Made by a program: the position numbers and the translations under genes. The notes under the pieces are model-generated. The model was not told the origin of the DNA. It saw only the letters and a list, made by a program, of their open reading frames with translations, and ran no database searches. From JADGQM01 sp964441945 (GTDB lineage: Bacteria; Desulfobacterota; Syntrophobacteria; Syntrophobacterales; Syntrophobacteraceae), in the NCBI GenBank assembly GCA_964441945.1, contig CAYTWB010000040.1:1-39638 (forward strand): 39,638 bases of DNA, written 5' to 3'. This document shows, in pieces, positions 16,805 through 24,784 of this stretch; the first letter of the stretch is position 1, and the number at the start of each line of letters is the position of its first letter.

Positions 16805-17461
16805 TTACCATTCTTGCCCACTCCTCATTGAGCCCGGGTTTCTACTCAGAGCCTTGTTCCTCACGGGGGGATTCGATTCAATTTCCAGGCGAATGAGATC
16901 GTCGGCATCCGTCCATTGCCTTTGCAGCAGCGCATCGATCTCCAGTTTGCACCCGTCCAGACGGGCTTCCCGGCAAGACATCCAGAAGCTTGATGGCTGA
17001 CCGGCCAGAAAGTCCCACAGTGCATTCCTTTCAACCAGGATTCCTTTTTTTAGAAAAACCGGTCCCAGCGCCCTGATCAGAAGATTGAAGAGTTTGAGAG
17101 TGATCAGGCCCTGTTTCGCTTGAATGCACTCCGGTGTTTCTTCTGATGAAGTGATATGGGAGCGAAGCCCGGCATAATAGCCTCCTCTTCGAAGGGTTGC
17201 GCCAACCAGGCCGGGCATTGCTGAGGAAAGTGCCAGAACGGAGCCGTCCTTGACAAAGGAGGATTCCAGGTCGTCAACAGCTTTTCCGTCCAGAAAGACT
17301 GTCTGGATCCTATCGAGCGAGTCCTTGTCCAATCCGAATTCCCGGGTGAGGATGGTCTCGACACTGATCCCTACCCTGGTTGCCACACGGAAGCCTCGCT
17401 GGAGCAGACAAAAGAAGTCGGCGAGATGTTTGTCATCGATACACAGGTAGAGGCCCTGCAA
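16805..17461 (-). CDS. Unknown protein, possibly with a small beta-grasp-like N-terminal half
   Basis: 218 residues from a TTG at 17461, chosen because AGGGGAG lies 5 bases upstream. An ATG at 17494 would add 11 residues but has no site. The first half (SVETILTREFGLDKDSLDRIQTVFL then DGKAVDDLESSFVKDG) resembles the way small beta-grasp or ThiS-like proteins are built, with a conserved-looking GLVGATLRRGGYYAGLRS after it; this is inference. The C-terminal half is mainly helical. Soluble, no catalytic motif recognised. Confidence 0.65.
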   Translation of the reverse strand: MQGLYLCIDDKHLADFFCLLQRGFRVATRVGISVETILTREFGLDKDSLDRIQTVFLDGKAVDDLESSFVKDGSVLALSSAMPGLVGATLRRGGYYAGLRSHITSSEETPECIQAKQGLITLKLFNLLIRALGPVFLKKGILVERNALWDFLAGQPSSFWMSCREARLDGCKLEIDALLQRQWTDADDLIRLEIESNPPVRNKALSRNPGSMRSGQEW

Positions 17462-17754
17462 ATTACTCCCCTCTTCTTCGTGGTTGGAGTGCATACGGTG
17501 TGAGGTTCATAACATCGCCTGGATCGCCATGCGTGTCAAGGCTGGTGCAGGAAACCGGTAAGGAATGACAGAATCGTCGATTCACCTGAGCAGGCGGTAC
17601 ATGAAGGCAACGAAGGGCCCTCAGAGAGAATCGCTACCTCCGCCTGGGGATGGTTGAAATGCCCGTGGCAAGAGTATATATTCACGCAGGGTATTTTGAG
17701 GATAATCGATGGCACAGAGACCGAGAGGCCCGAAAGATCTTTCAGGATAGTGTG

Positions 17755-19539
17755 ATGTCGGATGACATGATCAAGCTACCGGATCAGGAACAGCTGGAAA
17801 AAGAGCTGAGCGAATATCTTTCCAAGAAGTACGGTCATCGGATAAAGGTGCTGTCTCCCATGATGCTGTCCCAGACGACAGACTCCGTGAATGAACAGAA
17901 GAAACCGAGCGGGGTCGATAGAATCAACTTTGATCTGAGACCGGAGGAACTGGAGACTTATCTGGACCAATTTGTCATAAAGCAATCGGAAGCGAAGGCC
18001 GTACTGGCCACCAAGATTTGCACTCACTACAACCGCGTCAAATTCCAGCGTCGAAAACCCTGTTTGAAGGGAAAGGATATTGTCGGACGTATCAAGAACA
18101 ATGTGCTTCTGATTGGGCCCACCGGAGTCGGCAAAACCTACCTGGTCAAGCTGATAGCCAGAAAGCTTGGAGTGCCTTTTGTCAAAGGGGATGCCACCAA
18201 GTTCAGTGAAACAGGTTATGTGGGTGGTGATGTAGAAGACCTGGTGAGGGAGCTTCTGGTCGAGGCCGGTGACGATATGGAACTGGCTGAGCATGGGATC
18301 ATCTATCTCGATGAGATTGACAAAATCGCTTCTTCGCGAAACCTGGTGGGACCGGACGTCTCACGCACCGGGGTTCAGCGGGCCCTGCTCAAACCGATGG
18401 AAGAGACGGAAGTCGATCTCAAGGTCCCTCATGATCCTATCTCTCAAATCCAGGCTATCGAACACTACAGAAAGACCGGGAAGCGCGAAAAGCGGGCGAT
18501 CAACACCAGGAACATTCTTTTCATCATGAGTGGCGCCTTCAACGAACTGGCTCCAATCGTCAGAAGACGCCTCCAGGAACAGGGGATCGGCTTCGGGGCC
18601 CAGATCCACAGCAAAGAGCATGAACACAAGTTTGCCAGGCACGTCAAAGCGGAGGATTTGATTGAATACGGCTTTGAAAGCGAATTTGTCGGGCGACTTC
18701 CGGTTGTGGCGGTATTGGAGCCCCTGGACGTCGAGGACCTTTATGAAATCCTGAAAAACCCGAACAGCCCGATTATCATCGGGAAAAAGGAAGATTTTCG
18801 AAGCTATGGAATAGACATCAGGTTTGAAGACGATGCCTTGCATCTTTTTGCCGAGATGGCGTATGAGGAGAAGACCGGAGCACGGGGTCTGGTGAGTGTG
18901 GTGGAAAGGGTCTTGTTGCCATTTGAAAAGAGCCTGCCAAGCTCCACCATTCGCTACTTTGTGGTCACCAAGGAGGTGGTTCTCGATCCTGCGGGCGAAA
19001 TGAGCCTGCTTCGCAGCAACCCTCATGATACAAAGCGACTGCAGGCCTATGTGCAGATCATCGAAAACGAAAAGTCCGTTGTTCGGGATCAGGCAATGAA
19101 GCGGGGAGAGCACTATATACAGCAGTATCCGAAAGTTTTCTCCCCGGAGCGAGTGGAACTGGTCGTGGAACATCACCTGCGTACCGGTATCCCGATTGAG
19201 AGTATCCTGAATGAAATGATTTCCTTCTATAACCAGATCAAGGTCTTTGAATCCGATTTCTATGAAAACTACCGCTTCAAGATGCATTTCGATGAGGGAG
19301 CGGTTGACCAGATCATTGATGAGGCATTGCAGCGAGGTTCCTCGGCTACTGCTGTATGCCTTGGAGTCTCCAGGGATTTCGACTATGGATTCAAACTGAT
19401 TTCTGATCGCAGTGGTCAGACCGAGTTCATCATGCCGAGGAAGGCCGTTCTGCAACCCAGTGTCTACCTGGATGAAATAATCCGGGAGAACTATCGCAAT
19501 TATCCCCTCAACTCTTCCGAACCAAAAGACGAATCCTAG
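17755..19539 (+). CDS. ClpX-like AAA+ unfoldase lacking the N-terminal zinc domain
   Basis: About 594 residues. The AAA+ core carries Walker A GPTGVGKT (121-128), the substrate-gripping pore loop GYVG (154-157), Walker B IIYLDEID and the ClpP-docking IGF loop (278-280, in QEQGIGFGAQ). The small-domain entry VGRLPVVAVLEPL is as in ClpX. True ClpX starts with a four-Cys zinc domain; here that is replaced by about 60 unrelated residues. The C-terminus has about 160 extra residues after the ClpX core. The IGF loop suggests it still docks on ClpP or a similar peptidase. I chose the ATG at 17755 (AGGA 7 bases upstream); the frame is open to an ATG at 17650. ahbC starts 16 bp downstream, so cotranscription is likely. 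Confidence 0.9.
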   Translation: MSDDMIKLPDQEQLEKELSEYLSKKYGHRIKVLSPMMLSQTTDSVNEQKKPSGVDRINFDLRPEELETYLDQFVIKQSEAKAVLATKICTHYNRVKFQRRKPCLKGKDIVGRIKNNVLLIGPTGVGKTYLVKLIARKLGVPFVKGDATKFSETGYVGGDVEDLVRELLVEAGDDMELAEHGIIYLDEIDKIASSRNLVGPDVSRTGVQRALLKPMEETEVDLKVPHDPISQIQAIEHYRKTGKREKRAINTRNILFIMSGAFNELAPIVRRRLQEQGIGFGAQIHSKEHEHKFARHVKAEDLIEYGFESEFVGRLPVVAVLEPLDVEDLYEILKNPNSPIIIGKKEDFRSYGIDIRFEDDALHLFAEMAYEEKTGARGLVSVVERVLLPFEKSLPSSTIRYFVVTKEVVLDPAGEMSLLRSNPHDTKRLQAYVQIIENEKSVVRDQAMKRGEHYIQQYPKVFSPERVELVVEHHLRTGIPIESILNEMISFYNQIKVFESDFYENYRFKMHFDEGAVDQIIDEALQRGSSATAVCLGVSRDFDYGFKLISDRSGQTEFIMPRKAVLQPSVYLDEIIRENYRNYPLNSSEPKDES

Positions 19540-19555
19540 GTGGGAATCAACCGGT

Positions 19556-20731
19556 ATGATAGGTATATCAAAACTCTATTGCGGTACTGTGGAACCATCC
19601 GATGCCTTGCGCTACGGTCGCCAAAGCGGGCATCTGCCTTCGCATCTCCTTCAGTTTTCCCAGGACAAGAAACCGGTGGTCGTGTGGAACGTTACGCGGC
19701 GCTGCAACTTGAAATGCGTTCACTGCTATGCCCATGCACGGGATGAGACATTTCCTGACGAGTTGTCAACACAGGAGGGTATGGCGGTTCTGGACAATCT
19801 GGCAGAGTTCGGTTGCCCGGTGGTCCTTTTTTCCGGAGGGGAGCCGATGATGCGTCCAGATCTCCTGGAACTGGCTTCCTATGCAGTCGGGAAAGGCATG
19901 CGCGCGGTCATCTCCACCAACGGTACCCTGATCACCCCTTCCACCGCTCAGCAACTCAAGGAGATCGGGCTCTCCTACGTCGGGATCAGCCTGGATGGCA
20001 TGGAGAAGGTGAATGACCGATTTCGGGGCGTGAGGGGTGCTTTTGGAAAGGCCCTGGATGGCATCGCAGCATGTCAGGACGCAGGGATCAAGGTCGGTCT
20101 GCGATTCACGATGAATCGCCTCAACTATCGAGAGATCCCCGCGATTTTCGACCTGCTGGAGGAACGGGAAATACCCCGTGTCTGTTTCTATCACCTGGTT
20201 TACGCAGGCAGAGGCAGCAAGCTAATGGATGAAGACCTTTCCCATGAAGAAACCAGGGAGGTCGTGGATCTGATCATTGATCGAACGGACGACCTTCACC
20301 GGCGAGGCAAAATAAAAGAGGTCTTGACCGTGGATAACCATGCTGACGGACCCTACCTCTATCTCCGGATGCTTCATGAAGGCTCTGCCAGGGCAGCCGA
20401 TGTACTGGAACTCCTGAAAATGAACGAGGGGAACAATTCCGGGCGTGGAATCGGGTGCATCAGCTGGGAGGGGAGCGTCCATGCCGATCAATTCTGGCGC
20501 CATTACAGCTTCGGGAATATCAGGGAACAGCCCTTCAGTGAGATCTGGACGGATCTTTCCAATCCGCTGATGAAGCGGCTCAAGGACAAAAAGCGTTACG
20601 TAGAAGGACGCTGCAGCCGTTGTCGCTGGTTGGATATTTGCGGTGGCAACTTCCGAGTGCGGGCCGAAGCGGCCACGGGGAATCTTTGGAATCCGGACCC
20701 GGCCTGTTACCTGACCGATGAAGAGATATAG
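19556..20731 (+). CDS. ahbC: AhbC, 12,18-didecarboxysiroheme deacetylase (radical SAM)
   Basis: 391 residues. The radical SAM motif is C50-x3-C54-x2-C57 (RRCNLKCVHC), followed by a SPASM-type C-terminal cluster region (GRCSRCRWLDICGGN and a later Cys). The N-terminal MIGISKLYCGTVEPSDALRYG is characteristic of AhbC/NirJ-type proteins. AhbC removes the two acetate side chains of didecarboxysiroheme to give iron-coproporphyrin III in the siroheme-dependent heme pathway of sulfate reducers and archaea. hemB and ahbD follow directly, which supports AhbC over NirJ of the heme d1 pathway. Confidence 0.92.
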   Translation: MIGISKLYCGTVEPSDALRYGRQSGHLPSHLLQFSQDKKPVVVWNVTRRCNLKCVHCYAHARDETFPDELSTQEGMAVLDNLAEFGCPVVLFSGGEPMMRPDLLELASYAVGKGMRAVISTNGTLITPSTAQQLKEIGLSYVGISLDGMEKVNDRFRGVRGAFGKALDGIAACQDAGIKVGLRFTMNRLNYREIPAIFDLLEEREIPRVCFYHLVYAGRGSKLMDEDLSHEETREVVDLIIDRTDDLHRRGKIKEVLTVDNHADGPYLYLRMLHEGSARAADVLELLKMNEGNNSGRGIGCISWEGSVHADQFWRHYSFGNIREQPFSEIWTDLSNPLMKRLKDKKRYVEGRCSRCRWLDICGGNFRVRAEAATGNLWNPDPACYLTDEEI

Positions 20732-20741
20732 GGAGATTCCG

Positions 20742-21719
20742 ATGTATTTCCCCACATACCGTCCAAGGAGGTTTCGGCGCACGGAGAATCTGCGTCGCCT
20801 GATTCGAGAAACGGTCCTGACTGTAGATCATCTGGTCTACCCTCTTTTTGTCTGCACCGGAAGCAACACCAAAAACCCGATTCCGTCCATGCCGGATGTC
20901 TACCAGTTCTCAGTCGATCGGCTTATGGAGGAGATCTCTGATGTGGTGAGCCTGAAAATCCCCGCTGTGCTGCTTTTCGGTTTGCCTCATGAGAAGGATG
21001 AAGAGGGAAGTGAGGCCTATTCCGACCAGGGTGCCGTCCAGATGGCGAGCCGGACCATTAAAGAGAGATATCCGGACCTGGTGGTCATAACCGATGTCTG
21101 TCTCTGCGAATACACCAGCCATGGTCACTGTGGCCTGTTGCAGGGGCAGCAGGTCGACAATGACGCCACTCTGGAAGTATTGGGAAAGGTCGCGGTTTCC
21201 CATGCTCGCTCCGGCGTGGACATCGTGGCTCCTTCCGATATGATGGATGGGCGGGTGGGAACCATTCGACACGTCCTGGATGAAAACGGTTACGATCAGG
21301 TGGGCATCCTTGCCTACTCAGCCAAGTACTGTTCAGCCTTCTACGGGCCATTTCGGGATGCCGCCGATTCCGCTCCCAAGTTTGGCGACCGCCGGGCCTA
21401 TCAAATGGACATAAGCAATGCGGATGAGGCCCTGCGCGAGATTGCCATGGATATTGAAGAGGGTGCGGATATGGTGATGGTCAAACCCGCCCTGCCCTAC
21501 CTGGACATTATCAGTCGAGCCAGGGAACGGTTTGACTGGCCGATTGCGGCATACAACGTCAGCGGTGAGTATTCCATGATCAAAGCTGCAGCCGCCCAGG
21601 GCTGGCTGGATGAAAAGCGGGTGATGATGGAGGCGTTGTTCGCCATCCGGAGAGCGGGAGCGGACCTGATATTGACCTACTTTGCCAAGGCTGCAGCGAA
21701 AGAGCTTATGGAGAGCTGA
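20742..21719 (+). CDS. hemB: Porphobilinogen synthase (5-aminolevulinate dehydratase)
   Basis: 325 residues, normal length. Two 5-aminolevulinate molecules are condensed to porphobilinogen, an early step of all tetrapyrrole synthesis. The two Schiff-base lysines are K195 in AYSAKYCSAFYGPFRDA and K248 in MVMVKPALPYLDI. A zinc site is shown by C120, C122 and C130 in DVCLCEYTSHGHCG, so this is the zinc-type enzyme. The ATG at 20742 has GGAG 6 bases upstream; it starts 10 bp after ahbC, and ahbD follows after 11 bp. Its place between two Ahb genes fits a heme operon. Confidence 0.97.
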   Translation: MYFPTYRPRRFRRTENLRRLIRETVLTVDHLVYPLFVCTGSNTKNPIPSMPDVYQFSVDRLMEEISDVVSLKIPAVLLFGLPHEKDEEGSEAYSDQGAVQMASRTIKERYPDLVVITDVCLCEYTSHGHCGLLQGQQVDNDATLEVLGKVAVSHARSGVDIVAPSDMMDGRVGTIRHVLDENGYDQVGILAYSAKYCSAFYGPFRDAADSAPKFGDRRAYQMDISNADEALREIAMDIEEGADMVMVKPALPYLDIISRARERFDWPIAAYNVSGEYSMIKAAAAQGWLDEKRVMMEALFAIRRAGADLILTYFAKAAAKELMES

Positions 21720-21730
21720 AAAGGAATTTC

Positions 21731-22822
21731 ATGAAAAGAGAGCTTATGGGTCCCGGTGGGGCGGACTTGAGGCTTGTGGCATGGGAAGTGACGCGTACCT
21801 GCAACCTGGCTTGCGTCCACTGCCGAGCAGCCGCCCAGGATCGTCCTTACGAGAATGAACTGTCAACAGAAGAATGTTTTGCGCTGTTGGACGAGATCGA
21901 GACCTTCGCCAGGCCGATCATTATTCTGACCGGAGGAGAACCGCTCCTGCGCCCGGATATTTTTGAGATCGCAGCGTATGGAAACTGGAAGGGTTTCCGA
22001 ATGACCATGGCTGTGAATGGAACGCTGCTTACCGCTGAAATAGCCGGAAAGCTTCAGGAATCTGGCATTCAGCGGATCAGTATCAGCCTCGATGGGGCCG
22101 CCGCCGGTTCTCATGACGCCTTCCGCCGGATGGCGGGCGCCTTCGATGGAGCACTGCGTGGCATACAGGCTGCCAGGGAGGTGGGTCTCGATTTTCAGAT
22201 CAACACCACGATCACTCGACAGAACCTTCACGAACTCCCAGCCATCCAGGAGCTGACGGTCTCACTGGGTGCCGTGGCCCACCACATATTCCTGCTGGTT
22301 CCCATGGGTCGAGGCAAGGACCTCGCGGAACAGGCTATTGATGCAGAGCAATATGAAAAAACGCTGCACTGGTTTTACGAACAAAAAGACCGGGTGCCAT
22401 TGCAGTTGAAGGCAACCTGTGCTCCTCACTACTATCGTATCCTGCGGCAACGAGCCAGAGCCGATGGCCGTGAAGTCGACGTCAAGACATTCGGCCTGGA
22501 CGCCATGACCCGCGGATGCCTGGGAGGGATCTCCTTTGCCTTCATTTCACACCTCGGGCAGGTGCAGCCCTGCGGCTACCTTGAACTAAACTGCGGAAAT
22601 ATTCGAGAAAAGCCTTTTCGCGAGATTTGGAATTCCGCATCGATTTTTAAGGACCTGCGAGATTTTGAGAAATATGAGGGGAAGTGCGGGGGTTGTCATT
22701 ACATAAGAGTATGCGGCGGTTGTCGCGCCAGAGCGTATGAGAATACGGGCAACTACCTTGCCGAGGAACCCCTCTGTTTATATCAGCCCAGGAATGCGAG
22801 ATGTCAAATGGGTGATGGGTGA
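21731..22822 (+). CDS. ahbD: AhbD, heme synthase (radical SAM)
   Basis: 363 residues. Radical SAM motif C24-x3-C28-x2-C31 (RTCNLACVHC) and a C-terminal SPASM-like Cys set (KCGGCHYIRVCGGCRA, then a Cys in EEPLCLYQ). AhbD oxidatively decarboxylates the two propionates of iron-coproporphyrin III to vinyl groups, giving heme b, the last step of the siroheme-dependent pathway. AAGGA lies 5 bases before the ATG. Assignment over other radical SAM proteins rests on the sequence pattern and on the ahbC-hemB-ahbD order. The ahbA/ahbB siroheme decarboxylase genes are not in the window. Confidence 0.92.
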   Translation: MKRELMGPGGADLRLVAWEVTRTCNLACVHCRAAAQDRPYENELSTEECFALLDEIETFARPIIILTGGEPLLRPDIFEIAAYGNWKGFRMTMAVNGTLLTAEIAGKLQESGIQRISISLDGAAAGSHDAFRRMAGAFDGALRGIQAAREVGLDFQINTTITRQNLHELPAIQELTVSLGAVAHHIFLLVPMGRGKDLAEQAIDAEQYEKTLHWFYEQKDRVPLQLKATCAPHYYRILRQRARADGREVDVKTFGLDAMTRGCLGGISFAFISHLGQVQPCGYLELNCGNIREKPFREIWNSASIFKDLRDFEKYEGKCGGCHYIRVCGGCRARAYENTGNYLAEEPLCLYQPRNARCQMGDG

Positions 22823-22904
22823 TGAGCCAACACATTGGACCGCGGCAAGGCCGTTTGCCGACACCGCGGCACTCGTCGGCTGAAAGCAGGAAGCAAGGAC
22901 CAAA

Positions 22905-23459
22905 ATGTCCAAACCGATTTCCCCCGACAGGAGTCTTCCCTCATATCGCCCGTGGGTGCAGGCCCTGTGGCAACTGATGGCCATCATAGCCATTTCCTCA
23001 CTGGTTGCTTTGAGTGTCAATTCCTTCCGCCACCCGAAATTGCCGATTGTCACAGATTGGTCTGAAATGACTCAACCGAGTGCTTCCAGCGACGGGGAAC
23101 AAGATTTGACCATATCCTTCGAGGATGCTGAAGCCCTCTATTTTGATCACAAGGCGGTTTTTCTCGATGCACGGCCAAATGAGCAGTTCCGCCTGGGACA
23201 CATTGAAGGCGCCAGGAACCTCCCATGGGAGGAATTTGACAGGCTTTTTCCGCAGGTTATGTCCGACATCCCTCGCGACTCCACCATTGTTGCCTACTGC
23301 GAAGGGGATCGTTGCAGCCTGAGTCGGGAACTTGCTTTAACCCTCTCAGCCGAGGGATATGCTCACGCGCGAGTTTTGCCCGACGGCTGGGGGCTCTGGA
23401 AACAGCACGGCCTTCCTGCTGACCGTCAATCGCCTGCACCGTCAGATGGGGAATCTTGA
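22905..23459 (+). CDS. Membrane-anchored rhodanese-like sulfurtransferase
   Basis: 184 residues: an N-terminal membrane segment (about 19-40, LWQLMAIIAISSLVALSV) and one rhodanese domain (about 65-175) facing the periplasm by this topology. The active-site loop is C132-EGDRC in VAYCEGDRCSLS, with Cys132 the expected persulfide carrier; the CH2A motif LDARPNEQFRLGHI is intact. AAGGA precedes the ATG. It begins 82 bp after ahbD and may belong to the same transcript. It converges with the DUF1573 gene over a shared hairpin. The substrate is unknown. Confidence 0.88.
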   Translation: MSKPISPDRSLPSYRPWVQALWQLMAIIAISSLVALSVNSFRHPKLPIVTDWSEMTQPSASSDGEQDLTISFEDAEALYFDHKAVFLDARPNEQFRLGHIEGARNLPWEEFDRLFPQVMSDIPRDSTIVAYCEGDRCSLSRELALTLSAEGYAHARVLPDGWGLWKQHGLPADRQSPAPSDGES

Positions 23460-23478
23460 AGGCCCAGGTTATGGGGTT

Positions 23479-23514
23479 GATATCCTCTCCTGGCCTGTTT
23501 CAAGAGAGGATATC
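23479..23514. terminator. Hairpin between convergent genes, candidate bidirectional terminator
   Basis: GATATCCTCTC (23479-23489) and GAGAGGATATC (23504-23514) form a perfect 11-bp stem with a 14-base loop. It sits between the stop of the rhodanese gene (23459) and the stop of the opposite-strand DUF1573 gene (23527). There is no T-run on either side, so it may be a factor-assisted or weak terminator. Confidence 0.6.
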
Positions 23515-23526
23515 GGGCGAAACGAA

Positions 23527-24651
23527 CTACTGTTTGGGGCCCTTGGCGGCATCGGGCGGTTTTGGAGGCGCCTGGGGGCCGGTTGCCCCCGCAGGAGGGG
23601 TGTCGGAAGAATTCATGATGTGGATTTGAACCTGTCGTGATTCGTCATTTGGGATATCGGTTTCGATCTTTAGAGAGGTCGTTTGCCGACCTCCCGCTAT
23701 TGTCGAAAGGCTGTCCTGCTTTGGGACGATTTCAAGACTGTATCCGGTGCCGTCGGGAAGCGCCTCTTGTTTGACGTCAATCAGCTTATCATCGTAAGTC
23801 AGGTTCTTGATTTGGAAAGGCTTCTTGCGATTGTTCGTTACGAACACCTTCCCGGTTCGCACCGGCTGCTGTGCCCCCAGCTTTCCCACCAGTATCATTA
23901 GAGGCTTGACGGAGACTTCACCTTCTATGTACCCGTTCACCCGGATTTGGATGTCGGGTTTTTCCGGCAAGTCTGTAGTGCATTTGATGAATCCGTTGTA
24001 GGTACCCTGCTTCAGGAGGTTGGCGACCTTCAAACGATAGTGCTTCCCCGCCTCGACCGTTTCCATCTGATAGCGTATCTTGTCCTCAAGGTTGCTTTCA
24101 ACCTTCTGAATCGCGAATTGACGGTTGGTGCTGACAAGATTGATCGTCTTCTCCTCTATCTGGTCTGCAAGCCCTCGAAAGGCAATGTTGCCGGAAGGCT
24201 GCACTTCTATCAAGGCTTTGACCCTCCCCTGCAGGACCAGCAGGCCCCGTGAATTCTGCGGATCATTACTGCTCACCGTTGCGGTTTTCTTCACACTACC
24301 CTGGTAGCCTCTCAAGCGTACCCTCAATGTCACTTTGCCCTCTCCTCCAGGAGGGATCGTCCGATCAAACTGGACTAAGTCACAGCCTCAACCCGGCCGC
24401 ACCTGCTCGATTCGCAGCTCGGCTTTCCCAGTATTCTTGATTATGAAATCGTGGACCAGCTCTCCCCCCTCAGGGACTTCTCCAAAATCATAGGTTGCTT
24501 CGGAAACCTGCATAACCGGAGCGTTCTGGGGAGTTCCCGCGATTGGCGCACCTGCCTGAGTGGCATTGTCGGCGGCAGCTTCAGCATGAATCCAGCCCAA
24601 ACAGAAGCATCCGAGAAACGCAACAAGGAACAACTTGAAGATTCGATTCAT
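23527..24651 (-). CDS. DUF1573 domain protein read through in-frame TGA, candidate selenoprotein
   Basis: 374 residues if the TGA at complement 24390-24388 is read as selenocysteine (residue 88). Without readthrough it splits into an 87-residue fragment and a 268-residue frame with no further stop. The signal peptide MNRIFKLFLVAFLG...AEAAA exports it. The DUF1573 domain runs TYDFGEVPEGG, then IKNTGKAELRIEQVRPG, TGA, GCD, then IPPGGEGKVTLRVR and SSNDPQ. Family members normally read CGC where this reads TGA-Gly-Cys, so TGA replaces the first Cys. The C-terminal two-thirds (beta-rich) may be further ASH-like domains. The start at 24651 has GGAGG about 10 bases upstream. A short SECIS-like hairpin follows the TGA. 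The alternative is a nonsense mutation. Confidence 0.8.
24359..24390 (-). promoter_or_regulatory. In-frame TGA codon with SECIS-like hairpin in the DUF1573 gene
   Basis: The TGA (24390-24388, minus strand) is followed 13 bases later by GUCC (24375-24372), a 9-base loop AGUUUGAUC and GGAC (24362-24359). The loop starts 16-17 bases after the TGA and has G in its second position. This is within the range and pattern described for bacterial SECIS elements. The stem is short (4 bp), so the call is tentative. A second possible stem, CCCUC/GAGGG, lies further downstream (about 34-50 bases after the TGA). Confidence 0.5.
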
Positions 24652-24739
24652 AATTTGGTCTTCCTCCATCGCAGATTGATCAAGCATGCGCTAAAAAGCT
24701 AAATATCTTAAACATATATCTCCATCTGCATGCTCGCAC

Positions 24740-24768
24740 CTCATAGCTTTTTCAACGTAATAGGTCAA
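24740..24768 (-). promoter_or_regulatory. Candidate sigma-70 promoter upstream of the DUF1573 gene
   Basis: On the minus strand TTGACC (24768-24763) and TATGAG (24745-24740) are separated by 17 bases, a fair match to -35/-10 elements. They lie about 90 bases upstream of the start at 24651, inside the 133-bp gap after the polysaccharide deacetylase gene. This would let the DUF1573 gene be transcribed on its own. Confidence 0.35.
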
Positions 24769-24784
24769 GATCAAAATAGGGGCA

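Noticed and set aside
24388..24687. DUF1573 gene as an ordinary pseudogene or frameshift
   Set aside because: There is one TGA and no frameshift; it falls exactly on a conserved Cys, and the rest of the frame is intact. A point nonsense mutation remains the alternative and is noted in the feature.
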